From positions 434,001 to 498,000 of the forward strand of contig BBMT01000002.1 in NCBI GenBank assembly GCA_000755425.1: a stretch of DNA of 64,000 nt, written 5' to 3'. A program made the translations under genes and the position numbers. This stretch comes from Vibrio maritimus. GTDB lineage: Bacteria > Pseudomonadota > Gammaproteobacteria > Enterobacterales > Vibrionaceae. Shown piece by piece: positions 1 through 10,520 of the stretch. A model generated the notes under the pieces. That model did not search any database. It was not told the origin of the DNA and was given only the letters and a program-made list of their open reading frames with translations. The stretch's first letter is position 1, and the number at the start of each line of letters is the position of its first letter.

Positions 1-84
1 AGTCAGGGACACTTTAGAACACCTTACTACCCACGTGGCACTGCAAACTCGGCATTTGTTGTTGGTGGTAGCTATCATTTCTAA
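1..84 (+). CDS. C-terminal end of an outer-membrane beta-barrel protein (partial)
   Basis: Reading in frame from base 1 gives 27 residues ending in VVGGSYHF and a TAA at 82-84. A final alternating aromatic/hydrophobic strand with a C-terminal phenylalanine is the usual signal by which the BAM complex recognises outer-membrane barrels, so this is probably the last strand of a porin-like protein. The rest lies upstream of the window, so the family cannot be named. A terminator-like hairpin follows about 60 bases downstream. Confidence 0.6.
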   Translation, partial: SQGHFRTPYYPRGTANSAFVVGGSYHF

Positions 85-145
85 CGTGTTGGTCTAGTCG
101 GTCTGCTTAGCATTAGAGTCGTTCTATTTGCAAATGGCTCAATGC

Positions 146-174
146 AAAAACGCCCACGGTAATGTGGCGTTTTT
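146..174 (+). terminator. Rho-independent terminator after the outer-membrane protein gene
   Basis: An AAAACGC-CAC / GTGGCGTTTT stem with a short loop is followed by a run of T. One unpaired C sits in the left arm. It lies between the convergent outer-membrane protein gene and the DUF411 gene. Confidence 0.7.
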
Positions 175-176
175 GA

Positions 177-626
177 TTACATGTTATGCGAGCGGTAAGA
201 AAAAACCTGCCCTTTTTCATTGTAAGCGTAGACATGGTATGGGTCTTTTTGATCACCATACTCCATACCCGGTGAGCCTACTGGCATTCCAGGTACGGCG
301 AGCCCTTTCGCGCCTTTAGGTGGGTTATCCAAAAATGCTTTGATGTCGTCTGCTGGTATGTGACCTTCAAATACATAATCACCAATTACCGCGGTGTGGC
401 ACGAGGCGAGCTCTGGTGTTACCCCTAATTTTTGCTTAATTGGGTTCATGTTTTTATGGTCTTCTACCTTGACGGTAAAGCCAGCATCTTCCATATGAGT
501 AACCCAATCCTTACAGCAGCCGCAGTAAGGTGATTTGTAGGTTAGTACGTTGGTAGCAAACGCCGAGCCAGTGAATACGGCCAGTGATAATGTAGCCAGT
601 TTTATCATTCGTTTAGTGGTCGACAT
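177..626 (-). CDS. DUF411 metal-binding periplasmic protein, copper-associated
   Basis: This encodes a protein of 149 residues. The start is set at the ATG at 626 because a strong AAGGAAGG ribosome site precedes it and a signal peptide (KLATLSLAVFTGSAFA) follows directly; a longer in-frame start at 671 would bury that signal. The mature N-terminus carries the DUF411 signature SPYCGCCKDW, a Cys-Gly-Cys-Cys cluster suited to binding a thiophilic metal. The gene lies 72 bases downstream of copA on the same strand with no terminator between them, so it is probably co-transcribed from the copper-responsive promoter. DUF411 proteins are commonly found with copper or silver resistance genes. A role as a periplasmic copper binder is inference. 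Confidence 0.85.
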   Translation of the reverse strand: MSTTKRMIKLATLSLAVFTGSAFATNVLTYKSPYCGCCKDWVTHMEDAGFTVKVEDHKNMNPIKQKLGVTPELASCHTAVIGDYVFEGHIPADDIKAFLDNPPKGAKGLAVPGMPVGSPGMEYGDQKDPYHVYAYNEKGQVFSYRSHNM

Positions 627-698
627 AATCCTTCCTTTTAAGTAATTATTTTTAGAAACAATGAGCTGCAAAGCTATTTATATCGCTTATGGCAGCGG

Positions 699-3415
699 TT
701 AGCCTTTATGCTGAAACTTTCTCAATCTATTGGCATTAGTTACGACAGTAATCGACGAAAGTGCCATTGCTGCGCCTGCAAAAACTGGGCTTAGCAAAAA
801 TCCGAACAGAGGGTACAGCACACCAGCGGCAATAGGGATGCCTAGGGTGTTGTAAATAAAAGCACCAAATAGGTTTTGTTTAATGTTACGCACCGTCGCG
901 CGCGATAGCGAGATGGCATAACTGACACTGGCTGGATTGCTATTAAGCAATGTCATAGGGGCGCTTTCAATGGCGACATCACTGCCAGTGCCCATTGCAA
1001 TACCCACATCGGCCAACGCCAGTGCCGGTGCATCGTTAATGCCATCGCCTACCATAGCAACGTGCTCATAGCGGCCTTTTAGTGAAGTAATGTGCGCGGC
1101 TTTCTCGTCCGGCAGCACCTCAGAAATGACCTCATCTATGCCTAGTTGTTCTCCAATAACACTTGCAACATGCTGGTTGTCTCCAGTAAGCATAATAGTG
1201 TGAATGCCTTGTGCTTTGAGAAAGTTGATGGCATTTGCAGCATCGGTTTTTATCCCATCTGCAATGGCAATTAATGCGACGGCTTGACCCTCGATAGCAA
1301 CAACGATTGGTGTATGTGCTTGACTGGCGGCCTGAGCAAGAGGGGCTTCAAGTGCCTGTAGGTTGATCCCAGTGTCTTAATGTGATTGATTGAAGCAATA
1401 ACAATTTGCTTACCATCGACGATGCCTTGCACGCCTTTGCCTTTTAGATTCTCAAACTGCTCTGGCTCAAGAGTGTTCGCGTCACTCCAATAGTCGGTGA
1501 CCGCTTTAGCGAGTGGATGCTCCGAGCGTTTTTCAAGTGGCACTACCCACTTAGCCAGCTCTGTTTCACTGATACCGATAGGGTGAACGGCTTGCACTTT
1601 TGGTTGCCCAAGCGTCAAGGTACCCGTTTTATCAAATACCACAGCGTTGACTTTGCTTAGCTTTTGAAGTGCATCCGCATCTTTAATCAATATGCCTGCT
1701 TGGGCAGCTTTTCCAATACCGACAGTGATGGATAGCGGCGTCGCTAACCCAAGTGCGCATGGACAGGCGATAATGAGTACTGTGGTGGTCACTACCAGCA
1801 TGTAGCTTGCCTTAGGTTCTGGCCGATGAAAAACCAGACAAGAGCAGCGAGTATCGCGATAGCTACGACAACTGGAACGAATACTGCAGAAATAGAGTCT
1901 GCAAGCTTGGCGATAGCTGGTTTGCTGCTTTGAGCATCTCGGACTAGATGAATGATTCGCGAGAGCATAGTATTTGCACCGATCCCAGTCGCTTTGATAA
2001 CTAAACTGCCGTCGGTATTCACGGTGCCTGCGGAAACGTTATCTTTTATGCTTTTTAAAATGGCTATTGGCTCACCCGTTAACATCGATTCATCCAGGTA
2101 GCTGTGGCCCTCAATGACTTCTCCATCAACAGGCACCTTCTCTCCTGGCTTAATGCGCAGCAACATACCAAGTTGGATATCACTCACTGAAAGTCTGACG
2201 TCTTGGCCATCGATAATAGCCGTCGCGACTTGAGGCTGCAGGTTCATCAGTGCCTGCAAGGATTGGTTGGTTTTTGCTTTTGCTTTCGCTTCAATAAAGT
2301 GACCGAGGGAGATCAAGCCGACAATCATCGCACTCGCTTCAAAATAGACATGGCGTGATGCTTCTGGAAACCAAGATGGCATGAGTACAACCAGCATGGA
2401 GTAAAACCAAGCAGCCCCTGTGCCAAGGGCGACCAATGTATCCATGGTTGCGCGTTTATGTTTAAGGGCTTGGAAGGCGTTGCTATAAAAGGCACGGCCA
2501 GCGGTCGCTAGAAGCCACAGACAAAGCAAGCCAATAACGCCCCAAGCAAGCTGATCCATTGGGGTTTGTATCGTCATGCTGCCACCGAGCACCCCCCAGA
2601 GCATTAGAGGTGCACCTACGCTAACGCCCATATCGTATTGCGCTTTTGCAGCGTTTGATGCTGTTGTAGCGCTTGCTGCTGTTTTTTCTGCGTTGAAGCT
2701 AAATCTTCAACTATCTCACCAAGATAGCCTGCGTCTTTGACAGCTTTGAGCAGAGGTTGTTCTATTTCAGAATTAGCTAAGCTAGTAAGCACTAACGCGC
2801 TTTGCTCTGCCAGGTTAACCCGTGCTTTGTCGACGCCAGGCACAGATTGCAGGGCTTTTCAACGGACGAGACGCAACTGGCGCATGTCATCCCTTGAATA
2901 AGCAGTTGAATGCTGGAAGAAGCTTGGGCACTGGTGGCTGATGCCTCAACAGAATCGCTTGGCTTATTTTCTGTCGTATTTTCTTCCGTACTGTTTAGTT
3001 TGTTGCTCCCAACGTCAACTAGTGGGACATCGCTCAATACGGCTTTGAAGCCCACTTGCTTAATGTTGTCTTGGATGAGATTAACATCAAGGTTAGATTC
3101 AATAGTAAGTGACTGCTTACTTAGCGCAATGATATTGCTTGATTCAAGCGTTTCTAGCTGAGCCTGAAGCTTTGCGACGCATTTGCCACAGTTAAGACCT
3201 GAGAGCTCAAAATACCGTACAGGTTTTGCCTCAAAGCCTAGATTGGCGATAGGCTGAATAATGTTATCGATATTGGTATCCGTCGCGACTGTTAAAACGT
3301 GCTTATCAAGCTGTTTGATTTCAATATCAGCCGATGACTGCTCTAGTGCATTGCGAACTTTGTTTACGCAACCCATACAGGATAAGCCTGATAAATTGAA
3401 CGTATAAGTAACCAT
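699..3415 (-). CDS. copA: Copper-exporting P1B-type ATPase CopA (frame interrupted four times)
   Basis: CopA is an inner-membrane ATPase that exports Cu(I) from the cytoplasm. The N-terminus has three heavy-metal-associated motifs (SCMGC, NCGKC, TCASC). The transmembrane region follows, then the actuator loop (LTGEP), the ion-binding CPC motif (IACPCALG), the phosphorylation site [13 protein letters not shown], and GDGINDAP. The start at 3415 follows a CueR-like promoter. The frame slips near 2857, 2619, 1821 and 1369. At each point adding one base joins the two segments: for example GCG-GTA-GGT is read where GCGTAGGT stands. After four additions the protein is about 906 residues, normal for Vibrio CopA. 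All catalytic motifs are intact. I therefore infer sequencing errors, although true decay cannot be excluded without reads. The DUF411 gene follows in the same direction. Confidence 0.92.
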
Positions 3416-3446
3416 AACCAACCTCGATACTTGTCTAGTACCGGTA

Positions 3447-3477
3447 AACATAAACCTTCCCTCAAGGGTAAGGTCAA
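3447..3477 (-). promoter_or_regulatory. CueR-like (MerR family) copper-responsive promoter of copA
   Basis: On the minus strand a -35 TTGACC (472-477) and a -10 TATGTT (447-452) are separated by 19 bp, the over-long spacer typical of promoters untwisted by MerR-family activators. The spacer holds a dyad on the plus strand, ACCTTCC-N7-GTAAGGT (3454-3474), one mismatch from the classical CueR operator ACCTTCC-N7-GGAAGGT. The site lies about 40 bases upstream of the copA start. Confidence 0.85.
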
Positions 3478-3597
3478 GTGGTTTCATCTCATTTAGGTAT
3501 AGAGATTGTAGAATTAGTGTAAGGTGATAAAATAGCGCCCAAAATTTGCAACGCACGATGACAAGCATTGTGCGACGTTGACAACAAGGTACTTTCG

Positions 3598-5024
3598 ATG
3601 ACGGTTAAAACACGTTTTGCTCCAAGCCCAACTGGCTATCTTCACGTCGGTGGTGCGCGTACTGCACTTTACTCTTGGTTATTTGCTAAAAACCAAGGTG
3701 GTGAATTCGTTCTACGTATTGAAGATACGGATCTTGAGCGTAACTCTCAGGAAGCGGTAGATGCGATCCTTGAAGGTATGCAGTGGATGGGACTTGAGTG
3801 GGACGAGGGTCCATACTACCAGTCGAAGCGTTTTGATCGTTACAACGAAATGGTCGACAAGCTACTTGCTGAAGACAAAGCATACAAGTGCTACGCACCA
3901 AAAGAGCTTCTCGAAGAGATCCGTGCCGAGCAAGAAGCGAACAAAGAGATCCCTCGTTACGATGCAAACCATCCGAAAATCGTTGCGGCAAACGCAGCGG
4001 CTAAAGATGGTGACCCGTGTGTGATTCGATTCCGCAACCCGAAAGAGGGCAGCGTAGTATTTGATGACCAAATCCGTGGTCGTATCGAGATTGCTAACAG
4101 CCAAATGGATGACCTTATCATCCGTCGAACTGATGGTGCCCCTACTTACAATTTCGTTGTTGTGGTAGATGACTGGGATATGGGTATCACTCACGTGTTC
4201 GTGGTGAAGACCACATCAACAACACACCACGTCAAATCAACATCTATGAAGCTCTAGGTGCGCCAGTTCCGACTTTTGCTCACTGTGCAATGATCTTAGG
4301 TGATGACGGTGCTAAGTTGTCAAAGCGTCACGGCGCCGTGTCAGTTATGCAATATCGTGATGAAGGTTACTTGCCAAATGCACTAAACAACTACTTGGTG
4401 CGTCTAGGCTGGTCTCACGGTGACCAAGAGATCTTCTCTCAAGAAGAGATGATCAACTTATTCTCACTGAATGCAATCTCTAAGTCAGCATCAGCGTTCA
4501 ACACAGATAAGCTAAACTGGTTGAACAACCACTACATCAAGACATCTGAGCCTGAGTACGTGGCGAAGCACTTACAATGGCACCTAGATGAGCAGAAGCT
4601 AAGCACAGAAAATGGTCCTGTTATCACAGAAGTGATCAAGCTAGTCGGTGAGCGCTGTAATACGCTTGTCGAGCTTGCTGAGCAAATCCGTTACTTCTAC
4701 GAAGACTTCTCTGAGTTTGAAGCGGGTGCAGCGAAGAAGCACCTGCGTGGTGTTGCTAAACAACCATTAGAAGTTGCCCTTGCTAAAGTGGAAGCGCTAG
4801 AAGAGTGGACAACGGCAAACATCAAAGATCAAGTGATTGCTGCTGTTTGCGAAGAGCTGGAAATCGGTATGGGTAAAATCGGTATGCCACTTCGCGTTGC
4901 TGTGACAGGTGGTGGTCAATCGCCTTCTGTTGATGCCGTTATGGAGCTTGTCGGCAAAGAGCGTGTGATTGCTCGCATTAAGATGGCGCTAGAGTTTATC
5001 GCTGAGCGTGAAGCAAACGCTTAA
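3598..5024 (+). CDS. gltX: Glutamyl-tRNA synthetase (one frameshift)
   Basis: Class I aminoacyl-tRNA synthetase that charges tRNA-Glu in the cytoplasm. The N-terminus [19 protein letters not shown] holds the HIGH-type signature. The KMSKS-type motif appears as AKLSKRHGA in the second segment. The start is at 3598, since residues upstream of it do not belong to the family. The frame breaks near 4197, where CACGTGTTCGTGGTGAA is read; restoring one A gives His-Val-Ile-Arg-Gly-Glu-Asp-His-Ile, the conserved core. The repaired protein has 475 residues, the normal length. The gene is divergent from copA and ends at its own terminator. Confidence 0.95.
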
Positions 5025-5042
5025 TTGCCATGCATGAGTTTG

Positions 5043-5073
5043 AAAAGCCGCGACTTAGGTTGCGGCTTTTTTG
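5043..5073 (+). terminator. gltX terminator
   Basis: An AAAAGCCGC / GCGGCTTTT stem with a ten-base loop and trailing T run begins 18 bases after the gltX stop. Confidence 0.85.
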
Positions 5074-5099
5074 TGTCTTCCCAACGAGAAAATGGGCAA

Positions 5100-5128
5100 C
5101 AAAAAAGCGACCCTAGGGTCGCTTTTTG
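5100..5128 (-). terminator. Terminator of the xseB-ispA-dxs operon
   Basis: A nearly uninterrupted palindrome, AAAAAGCGACCC TAGGGTCGCTTTTT, has A and T runs on its two sides, so it can act in both directions. It sits just past the dxs stop. Confidence 0.8.
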
Positions 5129-5148
5129 TTTCACTTGTGGATACGTCT

Positions 5149-7014
5149 CTATTTGGAGATGTAATCGCGAATAGATGTTTCGATACCAGCAGCATCAAGA
5201 CCAAGTTCAGCATGTAGCTCAACTTGTGTGCCTTGTGCGATAAACTTGTCTGGAAGGCCAAGGTTAAGCACTGGTTTCATTAGCTTCTCACTCATCATAA
5301 ACTCAATCACGCCCGCGCCCGCGCCGCCAGCGATAGCGTTTTCTTCGAGAGTGACGATTACATCATGATTATCACACAGCTCACGGATCAACGCCTCATC
5401 GAGAGGTTTAACAAATCGCATGTCAGCCACGGTAGCATTGAGATTGTCCGCAGCAACCAAAGCGCTGTCCAAGAAGGTACCGAATGACAAAATCGCCACT
5501 TTATCACCTTCACGAACAATACGGCCTTTGCCAATCTCTAAAGCGGTAAACTCAGATTCTGGCTTAGTACCATTGCCGCTACCACGAGGATAGCGAACGG
5601 CACTTGGGCCTGTGTGCATGTGACCGGTGTAAAGCATCTGGCGACACTCGTTTTCATCGCTCGGCGCCATGATCACCATGTTCGGAATACAGCGCATAAA
5701 GCTTAGGTCAAACGCACCTTGGTGGGTTTGGCCGTCCGCACCAACAAGGCCTGCTCGGTCGATGGCGAACATCACTGGCAGATCCATTATGGCAACGTCG
5801 TGTATAAGTTGGTCGTAGCCACGCTGTAAGAAGGTCGAGTAAATTGCGACGATTGGCCTATTACCAGCAATAGCCATACCGGTTGCCAGTGTGACTGCAT
5901 GCTGCTCCGCGATAGCGACATCGAAGTACTGACCTGGGTATTCTTTTGAGAAACGAACCATACCAGAGCCTTCACGCATTGCTGGCGTAATTGCCATTAA
6001 TGAAGGATCTTGCGCCGCCATATCACACAAGAAATCGCCAAAGATTTTCGAGTATGTTGGTTTGCTTGAGCTGCTTTTCGGTAAGCTTGAATGCGATGGG
6101 TCGAATTTAGGCACGCCGTGATAACCGATAGGGTCTTTCTCAGCTGGCTCATAGCCTTTACCTTTTTTAGTCATGATGTGTAGGAACTGAGGCCCTTTAA
6201 GCTCACGCATGTTTTTCAGCGTTTTCACCAGTTCATTCACATCGTGGCCATCAACAGGGCCGATGTAGTTGAAGCCAAGTTCTTCAAACAAGGTTCCAGG
6301 AACAATCATCCCTTTGAGGTGCTCTTCGGTACGCTTGACCAATTCTTTGATTGGTGGCAGGCCGGATAGCGCTTTTTTACCGCCTTCACGGATAGAGGTG
6401 TACAGGCTTCCAGATAGCACTTGAGCTAGGTGGTTGTTCAGTGCACCAACGTTTTCCGAAATCGACATTTCGTTGTCGTTTAGGATCACGAGCATATCAG
6501 GGTGCACATCGCCAGCATGGTTGAGCGCTTCAAACGCCATACCCGCAGTGATTGCGCCATCACCAATTACACTGACGACTTTACGATCTTTACCTTCTTT
6601 GGCGGCAGAAATCGCCATACCAAGTCCGGCACTAATAGACGTAGAAGAGTGACCAACAGAGAGCGTGTCGTATTCACTTTCTTCGCGCCAAGGAAATGGG
6701 TGCAGACCGTCTTTTTGACGAATAGTTGAAAGCTGCTCACGGCGACCGGTTAATATCTTATGCGGGTAGGCTTGATGGCCTACATCCCAAATAAGCTGGT
6801 CGAACGGCGTATTGTAGACGTGGTGTAGGGCAACGGTGAGTTCAACCGTGCCAAGTCCGGAAGCCAAGTGTCCACTAGACTGGCTCACTGAATTTAGCAA
6901 ATACGTCCTTAGCTCCTCACACAGCTTAGGTAACGATTCCTTCGGCATTAGGCGAAGTTCTTCTGGCGTGTTTGCTAATGTCAGTGTCGGATACTTTGAA
7001 ATATCAAGTGTCAT
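5149..7014 (-). CDS. dxs: 1-Deoxy-D-xylulose-5-phosphate synthase
   Basis: Thiamine-diphosphate enzyme that condenses pyruvate and glyceraldehyde 3-phosphate in the first step of the MEP isoprenoid pathway. The intact frame encodes 621 residues, normal for the family. Visible motifs are the [11 protein letters not shown] substrate and cofactor region, the ThDP-binding [17 protein letters not shown], and the transketolase-type pyrimidine-binding region around [15 protein letters not shown]. It is the last gene of xseB-ispA-dxs, the same order as in E. coli. The product feeds the prenyl chain made by IspA next door. Confidence 0.97.
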   Translation of the reverse strand: MTLDISKYPTLTLANTPEELRLMPKESLPKLCEELRTYLLNSVSQSSGHLASGLGTVELTVALHHVYNTPFDQLIWDVGHQAYPHKILTGRREQLSTIRQKDGLHPFPWREESEYDTLSVGHSSTSISAGLGMAISAAKEGKDRKVVSVIGDGAITAGMAFEALNHAGDVHPDMLVILNDNEMSISENVGALNNHLAQVLSGSLYTSIREGGKKALSGLPPIKELVKRTEEHLKGMIVPGTLFEELGFNYIGPVDGHDVNELVKTLKNMRELKGPQFLHIMTKKGKGYEPAEKDPIGYHGVPKFDPSHSSLPKSSSSKPTYSKIFGDFLCDMAAQDPSLMAITPAMREGSGMVRFSKEYPGQYFDVAIAEQHAVTLATGMAIAGNRPIVAIYSTFLQRGYDQLIHDVAIMDLPVMFAIDRAGLVGADGQTHQGAFDLSFMRCIPNMVIMAPSDENECRQMLYTGHMHTGPSAVRYPRGSGNGTKPESEFTALEIGKGRIVREGDKVAILSFGTFLDSALVAADNLNATVADMRFVKPLDEALIRELCDNHDVIVTLEENAIAGGAGAGVIEFMMSEKLMKPVLNLGLPDKFIAQGTQVELHAELGLDAAGIETSIRDYISK

Positions 7015-7038
7015 AGTTATTTAGCGCTTTAATATAGT

Positions 7039-7934
7039 CTAGTTGTTGCGCTCGATGACATATCGGGCGAAATCTTCGAGTAGTTGCGTATTGTAGGGTA
7101 TCGCTTGCAAAGCACAAAGTGCTTCTTCAAAAAGCTGTGTGGCTTTTTGCTGAGCCCCTTCCAGCCCCAACAATGCTGGATAGGTACTCTTGTTAAGTTC
7201 GACATCAGAACCTTGCGGTTTTCCAAGGGTTTCGGTATCACCGACAATGTCTAAAATGTCATCTTGAACCTGGAACGCTAGACCAATAGCTTCAGCGTAA
7301 GTTTCAAGCTGTGGCAGATACTCACGACCTTTTTCACCCGCTGCCAAGGCGCCAAGTTGCACCGCGCATTTTATTAGTGCGCCCGTCTTGTGTCGATGGA
7401 TTCGCTCAAGTTCATCTAATGTCACTTGGCGGTTCTCGCTTCGAGATCCAATGCCTGTCCGATGCACATCCCCGCTGCGCCAGAAGCATGCGCAAGCTCT
7501 TTTACCATTGTAATACGTTGCGATTCGGCAAATGGCGCTAAAGTCCCTTCTGATAATATGGTGAAGGCTAGCGTTTGCAGAGCATCACCGGTCAAAATCG
7601 CAGTGGCCTCATCAAATTCTATATGACAAGTTGCTTTGCCTCGGCGTAATTCATCATCGTCCATAGCTGGCAGGTCATCATGAACGAGAGAGTAGGCGTG
7701 AATACACTCAATCGCAGCCGCGGGTGTGTCGAGCTGATCTTCACTGCAACCAAAGATACTCCCAGTGGCATAGACTAAAAATGGTCTCGCACGCTTACCA
7801 CCCAAAAGTAGGGCATAGCGCATGGCTTCAACCAGTCGTTGCTGCTGAAAGGGATAGCTGTCCAACCAGGCATCCAGTTGCTGGTTGTTACGGGATTGAT
7901 AAGACTTCAAAGTCTCTATCATGGGGATACTCAC
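7039..7934 (-). CDS. ispA: Farnesyl diphosphate synthase (one frameshift)
   Basis: Prenyl transferase joining DMAPP/GPP with IPP to give farnesyl diphosphate. The first aspartate-rich motif is DDLPAMDDDELRRG and the second is DDILDIVGD; both are complete. The frame breaks near 7438: the upstream piece ends GMCIGQALDLEA and the downstream piece resumes ENRQVTLDELER after one base is restored. The repaired length is 298 residues. The gene lies between xseB (8-base gap) and dxs (24-base gap) in one operon. The start at 7934 could instead be the Met four codons later. Confidence 0.94.
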
Positions 7935-7942
7935 TTTTGAAA

Positions 7943-8185
7943 TTATTCTGACGGCTGAGCAAAGTCTTGAAGATCGGCGTCATCATCCTTAGCCAATAAG
8001 ATGCTAACTTTCTGTTCCGCTTCGGTCAGTTTTTGCTGTCCAGCTCTCGCTAAGGCGATACCGCGCTCGAACTTCTTCAGCGCATCATCCAGTGCTAGGT
8101 CGCCGTTTTCTAGTTGTTCTACGAGTGTATCGAGCTCGTCTACTGTCGCTTCGAACGACATGTTCTCAGGTTTCTTAGTCGCCAT
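7943..8185 (-). CDS. xseB: Exodeoxyribonuclease VII small subunit
   Basis: 80-residue helical protein beginning MATKKPENMSFEATVDELD, with the family core LEQLENGDLALDDALKKFERG-like sequence and a QKLTEAEQKVS helix. It pairs with XseA to form the single-strand-specific exonuclease VII. As in E. coli it opens the ispA-dxs operon. The length is typical. Confidence 0.93.
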   Translation of the reverse strand: MATKKPENMSFEATVDELDTLVEQLENGDLALDDALKKFERGIALARAGQQKLTEAEQKVSILLAKDDDADLQDFAQPSE

Positions 8186-8519
8186 AACGTACTTATTTTT
8201 TATGAAATGATCGAACGTTACATGAGCGGCTAGCGATGGTCAAACTTATGGTGCGAAAAATGCTGTTAACACACGCTGAGAGGATTTAGATTGCTAAAAA
8301 AAGCGTCAATACAGTCCATTAATCAGGCTGTATTTGTTAACAAAACAAATGGGAGTCTTCAACATCTGACGGTTTGCGACGCAATTTTGTGATTTTGTGG
8401 TCATAAATCACTTAAAGATATGGGCACTTGGTCGATAACCTAAAAGTAACGAGATAGACTCGGGCTGCTTGTCGGTTTGTTCGAGTGGCTAAGATGTCAA
8501 ATTTTCTATGGAGTGTTGA
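8186..8519. other. Intergenic region between the divergent xseB operon and pomAB
   Basis: This 334-base gap holds the promoter regions of both transcription units. Besides the sigma-28-like site noted separately, it has an inverted repeat AATACAG...CTGTATT (8308-8334, 13-base loop) of unknown role. No small gene is evident. Confidence 0.5.
8413..8438 (+). promoter_or_regulatory. Probable sigma-28 (FliA) promoter of pomAB
   Basis: TAAAGATA, 10 bases, then GTCGATAA, compared with consensus TAAAGTTT-N11-GCCGATAA. The -10 matches 7 of 8. The spacer is one base short, which could be another deletion error in this sequence. It lies about 80 bases before pomA. Confidence 0.6.
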
Positions 8520-9284
8520 GTGGATTTAGCAACGCTGATAGGCCTCATTGGTGGGGTCTCTTCGATAATTATTGCGATGGTGCTCGGTGGCAGCATCATG
8601 ACTTACTTTGATACTACGTCGGTATTTATCGTTATCGGGGGGTCGACGTTTGTCGTCTTGATGAAATTCACGCTAGGACAGTTCTTTGGCGCTGCCAAAA
8701 TCGCCAGTAAAGCGTTTATGTTCAAAACCGATGAGCCAGAAGATTTGATCGCTAAGATTGTTGAAATGGCTGATGCGGCACGTAAAGGCGGCTTCCTCGC
8801 GCTTGAGGAAATGGATATTCAAAACAGTTTCATGCAAAAGGGCATTGATCTTCTCGTCGATGGTCATGATGCCGAAGTGGTACGCAATGCGATGCAAAAA
8901 GACATCGCCTTGACGGATGAGCGCCACGAAAAAGGCGCGGCGGTATTTAGAGCTTACGGGGATGTTGCGCCCGCAATGGGCATGATTGGTACCTTGGTTG
9001 GCTTGGTCGCCATGCTATCGAACATGGACGATCCTAAATCTATCGGGCCTGCGATGGCGATTGCTCTATTGACCACACTTTATGGCGCGATGCTTGCGAA
9101 CATGTTGTTCTTCCCAATTGCCGATAAACTGACCCTGCGTAGGGAACAAGAGAATCTTAATCGTCGTCTGATAATGGATGGTGTGCTGGCAATTCAAGAT
9201 GGCCAGAACCCTCGCGTTATTGACGGCTACCTTAAAAATTACATCAATGAAAACAAGCGCGCGTTCGATCTCGATGGCGAGTAA
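8520..9284 (+). CDS. pomA: Polar flagellar motor stator protein PomA (Na+-driven)
   Basis: MotA/ExbB-type inner-membrane protein of 254 residues with four membrane segments; with PomB it forms the sodium channel that turns the Vibrio polar flagellum. It begins with GTG at 8520, giving MDLATLIGLIGG, the expected PomA N-terminus. The large cytoplasmic loop carries the charged region EPEDLIAKIVEMADAARKGGFLALEE. The later segment DVAPAMGMIGTLVGLVAMLSNMDDP is the conserved pore-forming helix. pomB follows after 30 bases. Confidence 0.96.
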   Translation: MDLATLIGLIGGVSSIIIAMVLGGSIMTYFDTTSVFIVIGGSTFVVLMKFTLGQFFGAAKIASKAFMFKTDEPEDLIAKIVEMADAARKGGFLALEEMDIQNSFMQKGIDLLVDGHDAEVVRNAMQKDIALTDERHEKGAAVFRAYGDVAPAMGMIGTLVGLVAMLSNMDDPKSIGPAMAIALLTTLYGAMLANMLFFPIADKLTLRREQENLNRRLIMDGVLAIQDGQNPRVIDGYLKNYINENKRAFDLDGE

Positions 9285-9314
9285 CGTTTCCGTAACGATT
9301 GATAACGGGATGAA

Positions 9315-10253
9315 GTGATGGAAGAGAAAGGTAAATGTAAATGTCCACCTCCTGGCGCTCCAGCTTGGATGGCGACCTTCTCTGACCTAATGTCTCTGTT
9401 GATGTGCTTTTTCGTTCTGCTCCTGTCATTTTCAGAAATGGACGTGCTGAAGTTTAAGCAAATCGCAGGTTCGATGAAGTTTGCGTTTGGTGTTCAAAAC
9501 CGCCTTGAGGTGAAAGATATCCCCAAGGGCACCAGCATTATTGCTCAAGAATTCAGACCAGGCCGCCCAGAGCCGACACCGATTGATGTGATCATGCAGC
9601 AAACGATTGATATCACTCAGCAGACGTTAGAGTTCCAAGAAGGGGACTCGGATAGAGCGGGTGGCAATCAGCGCGATGATGGCAAGATCACTGGAGGCCA
9701 AACCGCTGACCGTACTCAGAAAAATCAGATTGGTACAGCGTCTTCAGACAGTGAGCAGCAAAACGAAGATCTTGAGGAGTTGGAGCAAGTGATCAAGCAG
9801 GCGCTGCAGCAGGAGATTAACCAAGGTGCCGTTGAAGTCGAAAACTTGGGACAACAATTAGTGATTCGTATCCAAGAAAAAGGCGCGTTCCCTGAAGATT
9901 CTGCGTTCTTGCAGCCGAAGTTTAGACCGCTGGTAAGGCAGGTTGCCGACCTCGTCAAAGACATTCCAGGCCAGGTTCGTGTCTCCGGGCATACCGATAA
10001 TCTTCCACTCGATTCTGAGCTCTATCGCTCAAGCTGGGATCTCTCTTCGCAGCGTGCCGTGTCGGTTGCGCAAGAGATGGAAAAGGTGAAAGGTTTCTCT
10101 CATCTCAGACTTAGAGTCATTGGTGTCGCCGATACAGAGCCACTAGGGCCGAATGATACCGAGCGACAACGGGCTCGAAATCGCCGAGTTGAAATCAGTA
10201 TCATGCAAGGTGAGCCGGTGTACACCGATGAGGTATCGGCCGATGGCAACTGA
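9315..10253 (+). CDS. pomB: Polar flagellar motor stator protein PomB
   Basis: Partner of PomA. One membrane helix is followed by a periplasmic linker and a C-terminal OmpA-like peptidoglycan-binding domain (roughly residues 180-300, VRVSGHTDNLPLDSELYRSSWDLSSQRA) that anchors the stator. The N-terminus CPPPGAPAWMATFSDLMSLL holds the conserved ion-binding aspartate. With the GTG at 9315 this Asp is residue 24, the known Na+ site of PomB; with the ATG at 9318 it is residue 23. The length of about 312 is normal. A terminator follows. Confidence 0.96.
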   Translation: MMEEKGKCKCPPPGAPAWMATFSDLMSLLMCFFVLLLSFSEMDVLKFKQIAGSMKFAFGVQNRLEVKDIPKGTSIIAQEFRPGRPEPTPIDVIMQQTIDITQQTLEFQEGDSDRAGGNQRDDGKITGGQTADRTQKNQIGTASSDSEQQNEDLEELEQVIKQALQQEINQGAVEVENLGQQLVIRIQEKGAFPEDSAFLQPKFRPLVRQVADLVKDIPGQVRVSGHTDNLPLDSELYRSSWDLSSQRAVSVAQEMEKVKGFSHLRLRVIGVADTEPLGPNDTERQRARNRRVEISIMQGEPVYTDEVSADGN

Positions 10254-10279
10254 TGGTTAAGCGATTGCTGTGACTTTCT

Positions 10280-10318
10280 AAAAACGCTAGAGCTTTGCTC
10301 TGGCGTTTCTGTTTTTTA
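10280..10318 (+). terminator. pomAB terminator
   Basis: AACGCTAGAG-CTTTG-CTCTGGCGTT stem (one wobble pair) followed by a T-rich tract. Confidence 0.8.
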
Positions 10319-10520
10319 TCGAAGATACCGCCCTTTGTTTGAATTGGGTGGATTGCTCGCATCTTATAAAGGTTGCGGGTATACTTGCGCCCCTAATGAA
10401 CAATCGCTCAGTGAAGTCTCATAGTTTGCACTCTGAGTTGAGCGAATTTGTACTACAGTTGATATGTGTTTCCCCATACTGTCGCGCTCAGACAGCATTG
10501 CAACGAGATGTGAAAAGACT

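Noticed and set aside
128..319. 63-codon plus-strand frame near the window start
   Set aside because: It covers the terminator and runs antisense into the DUF411 gene; no ribosome site.
699..3415. Programmed ribosomal frameshifting in copA, as known in E. coli
   Set aside because: There are four breaks at unrelated places, with no slippery heptamer plus structure I could see, and the same kind of break occurs in 16 other genes.
8308..8334. Inverted repeat AATACAG...CTGTATT as a terminator or LexA site
   Set aside because: Arms are in the opposite order to a LexA box, and there is no adequate U tract; left as unexplained.
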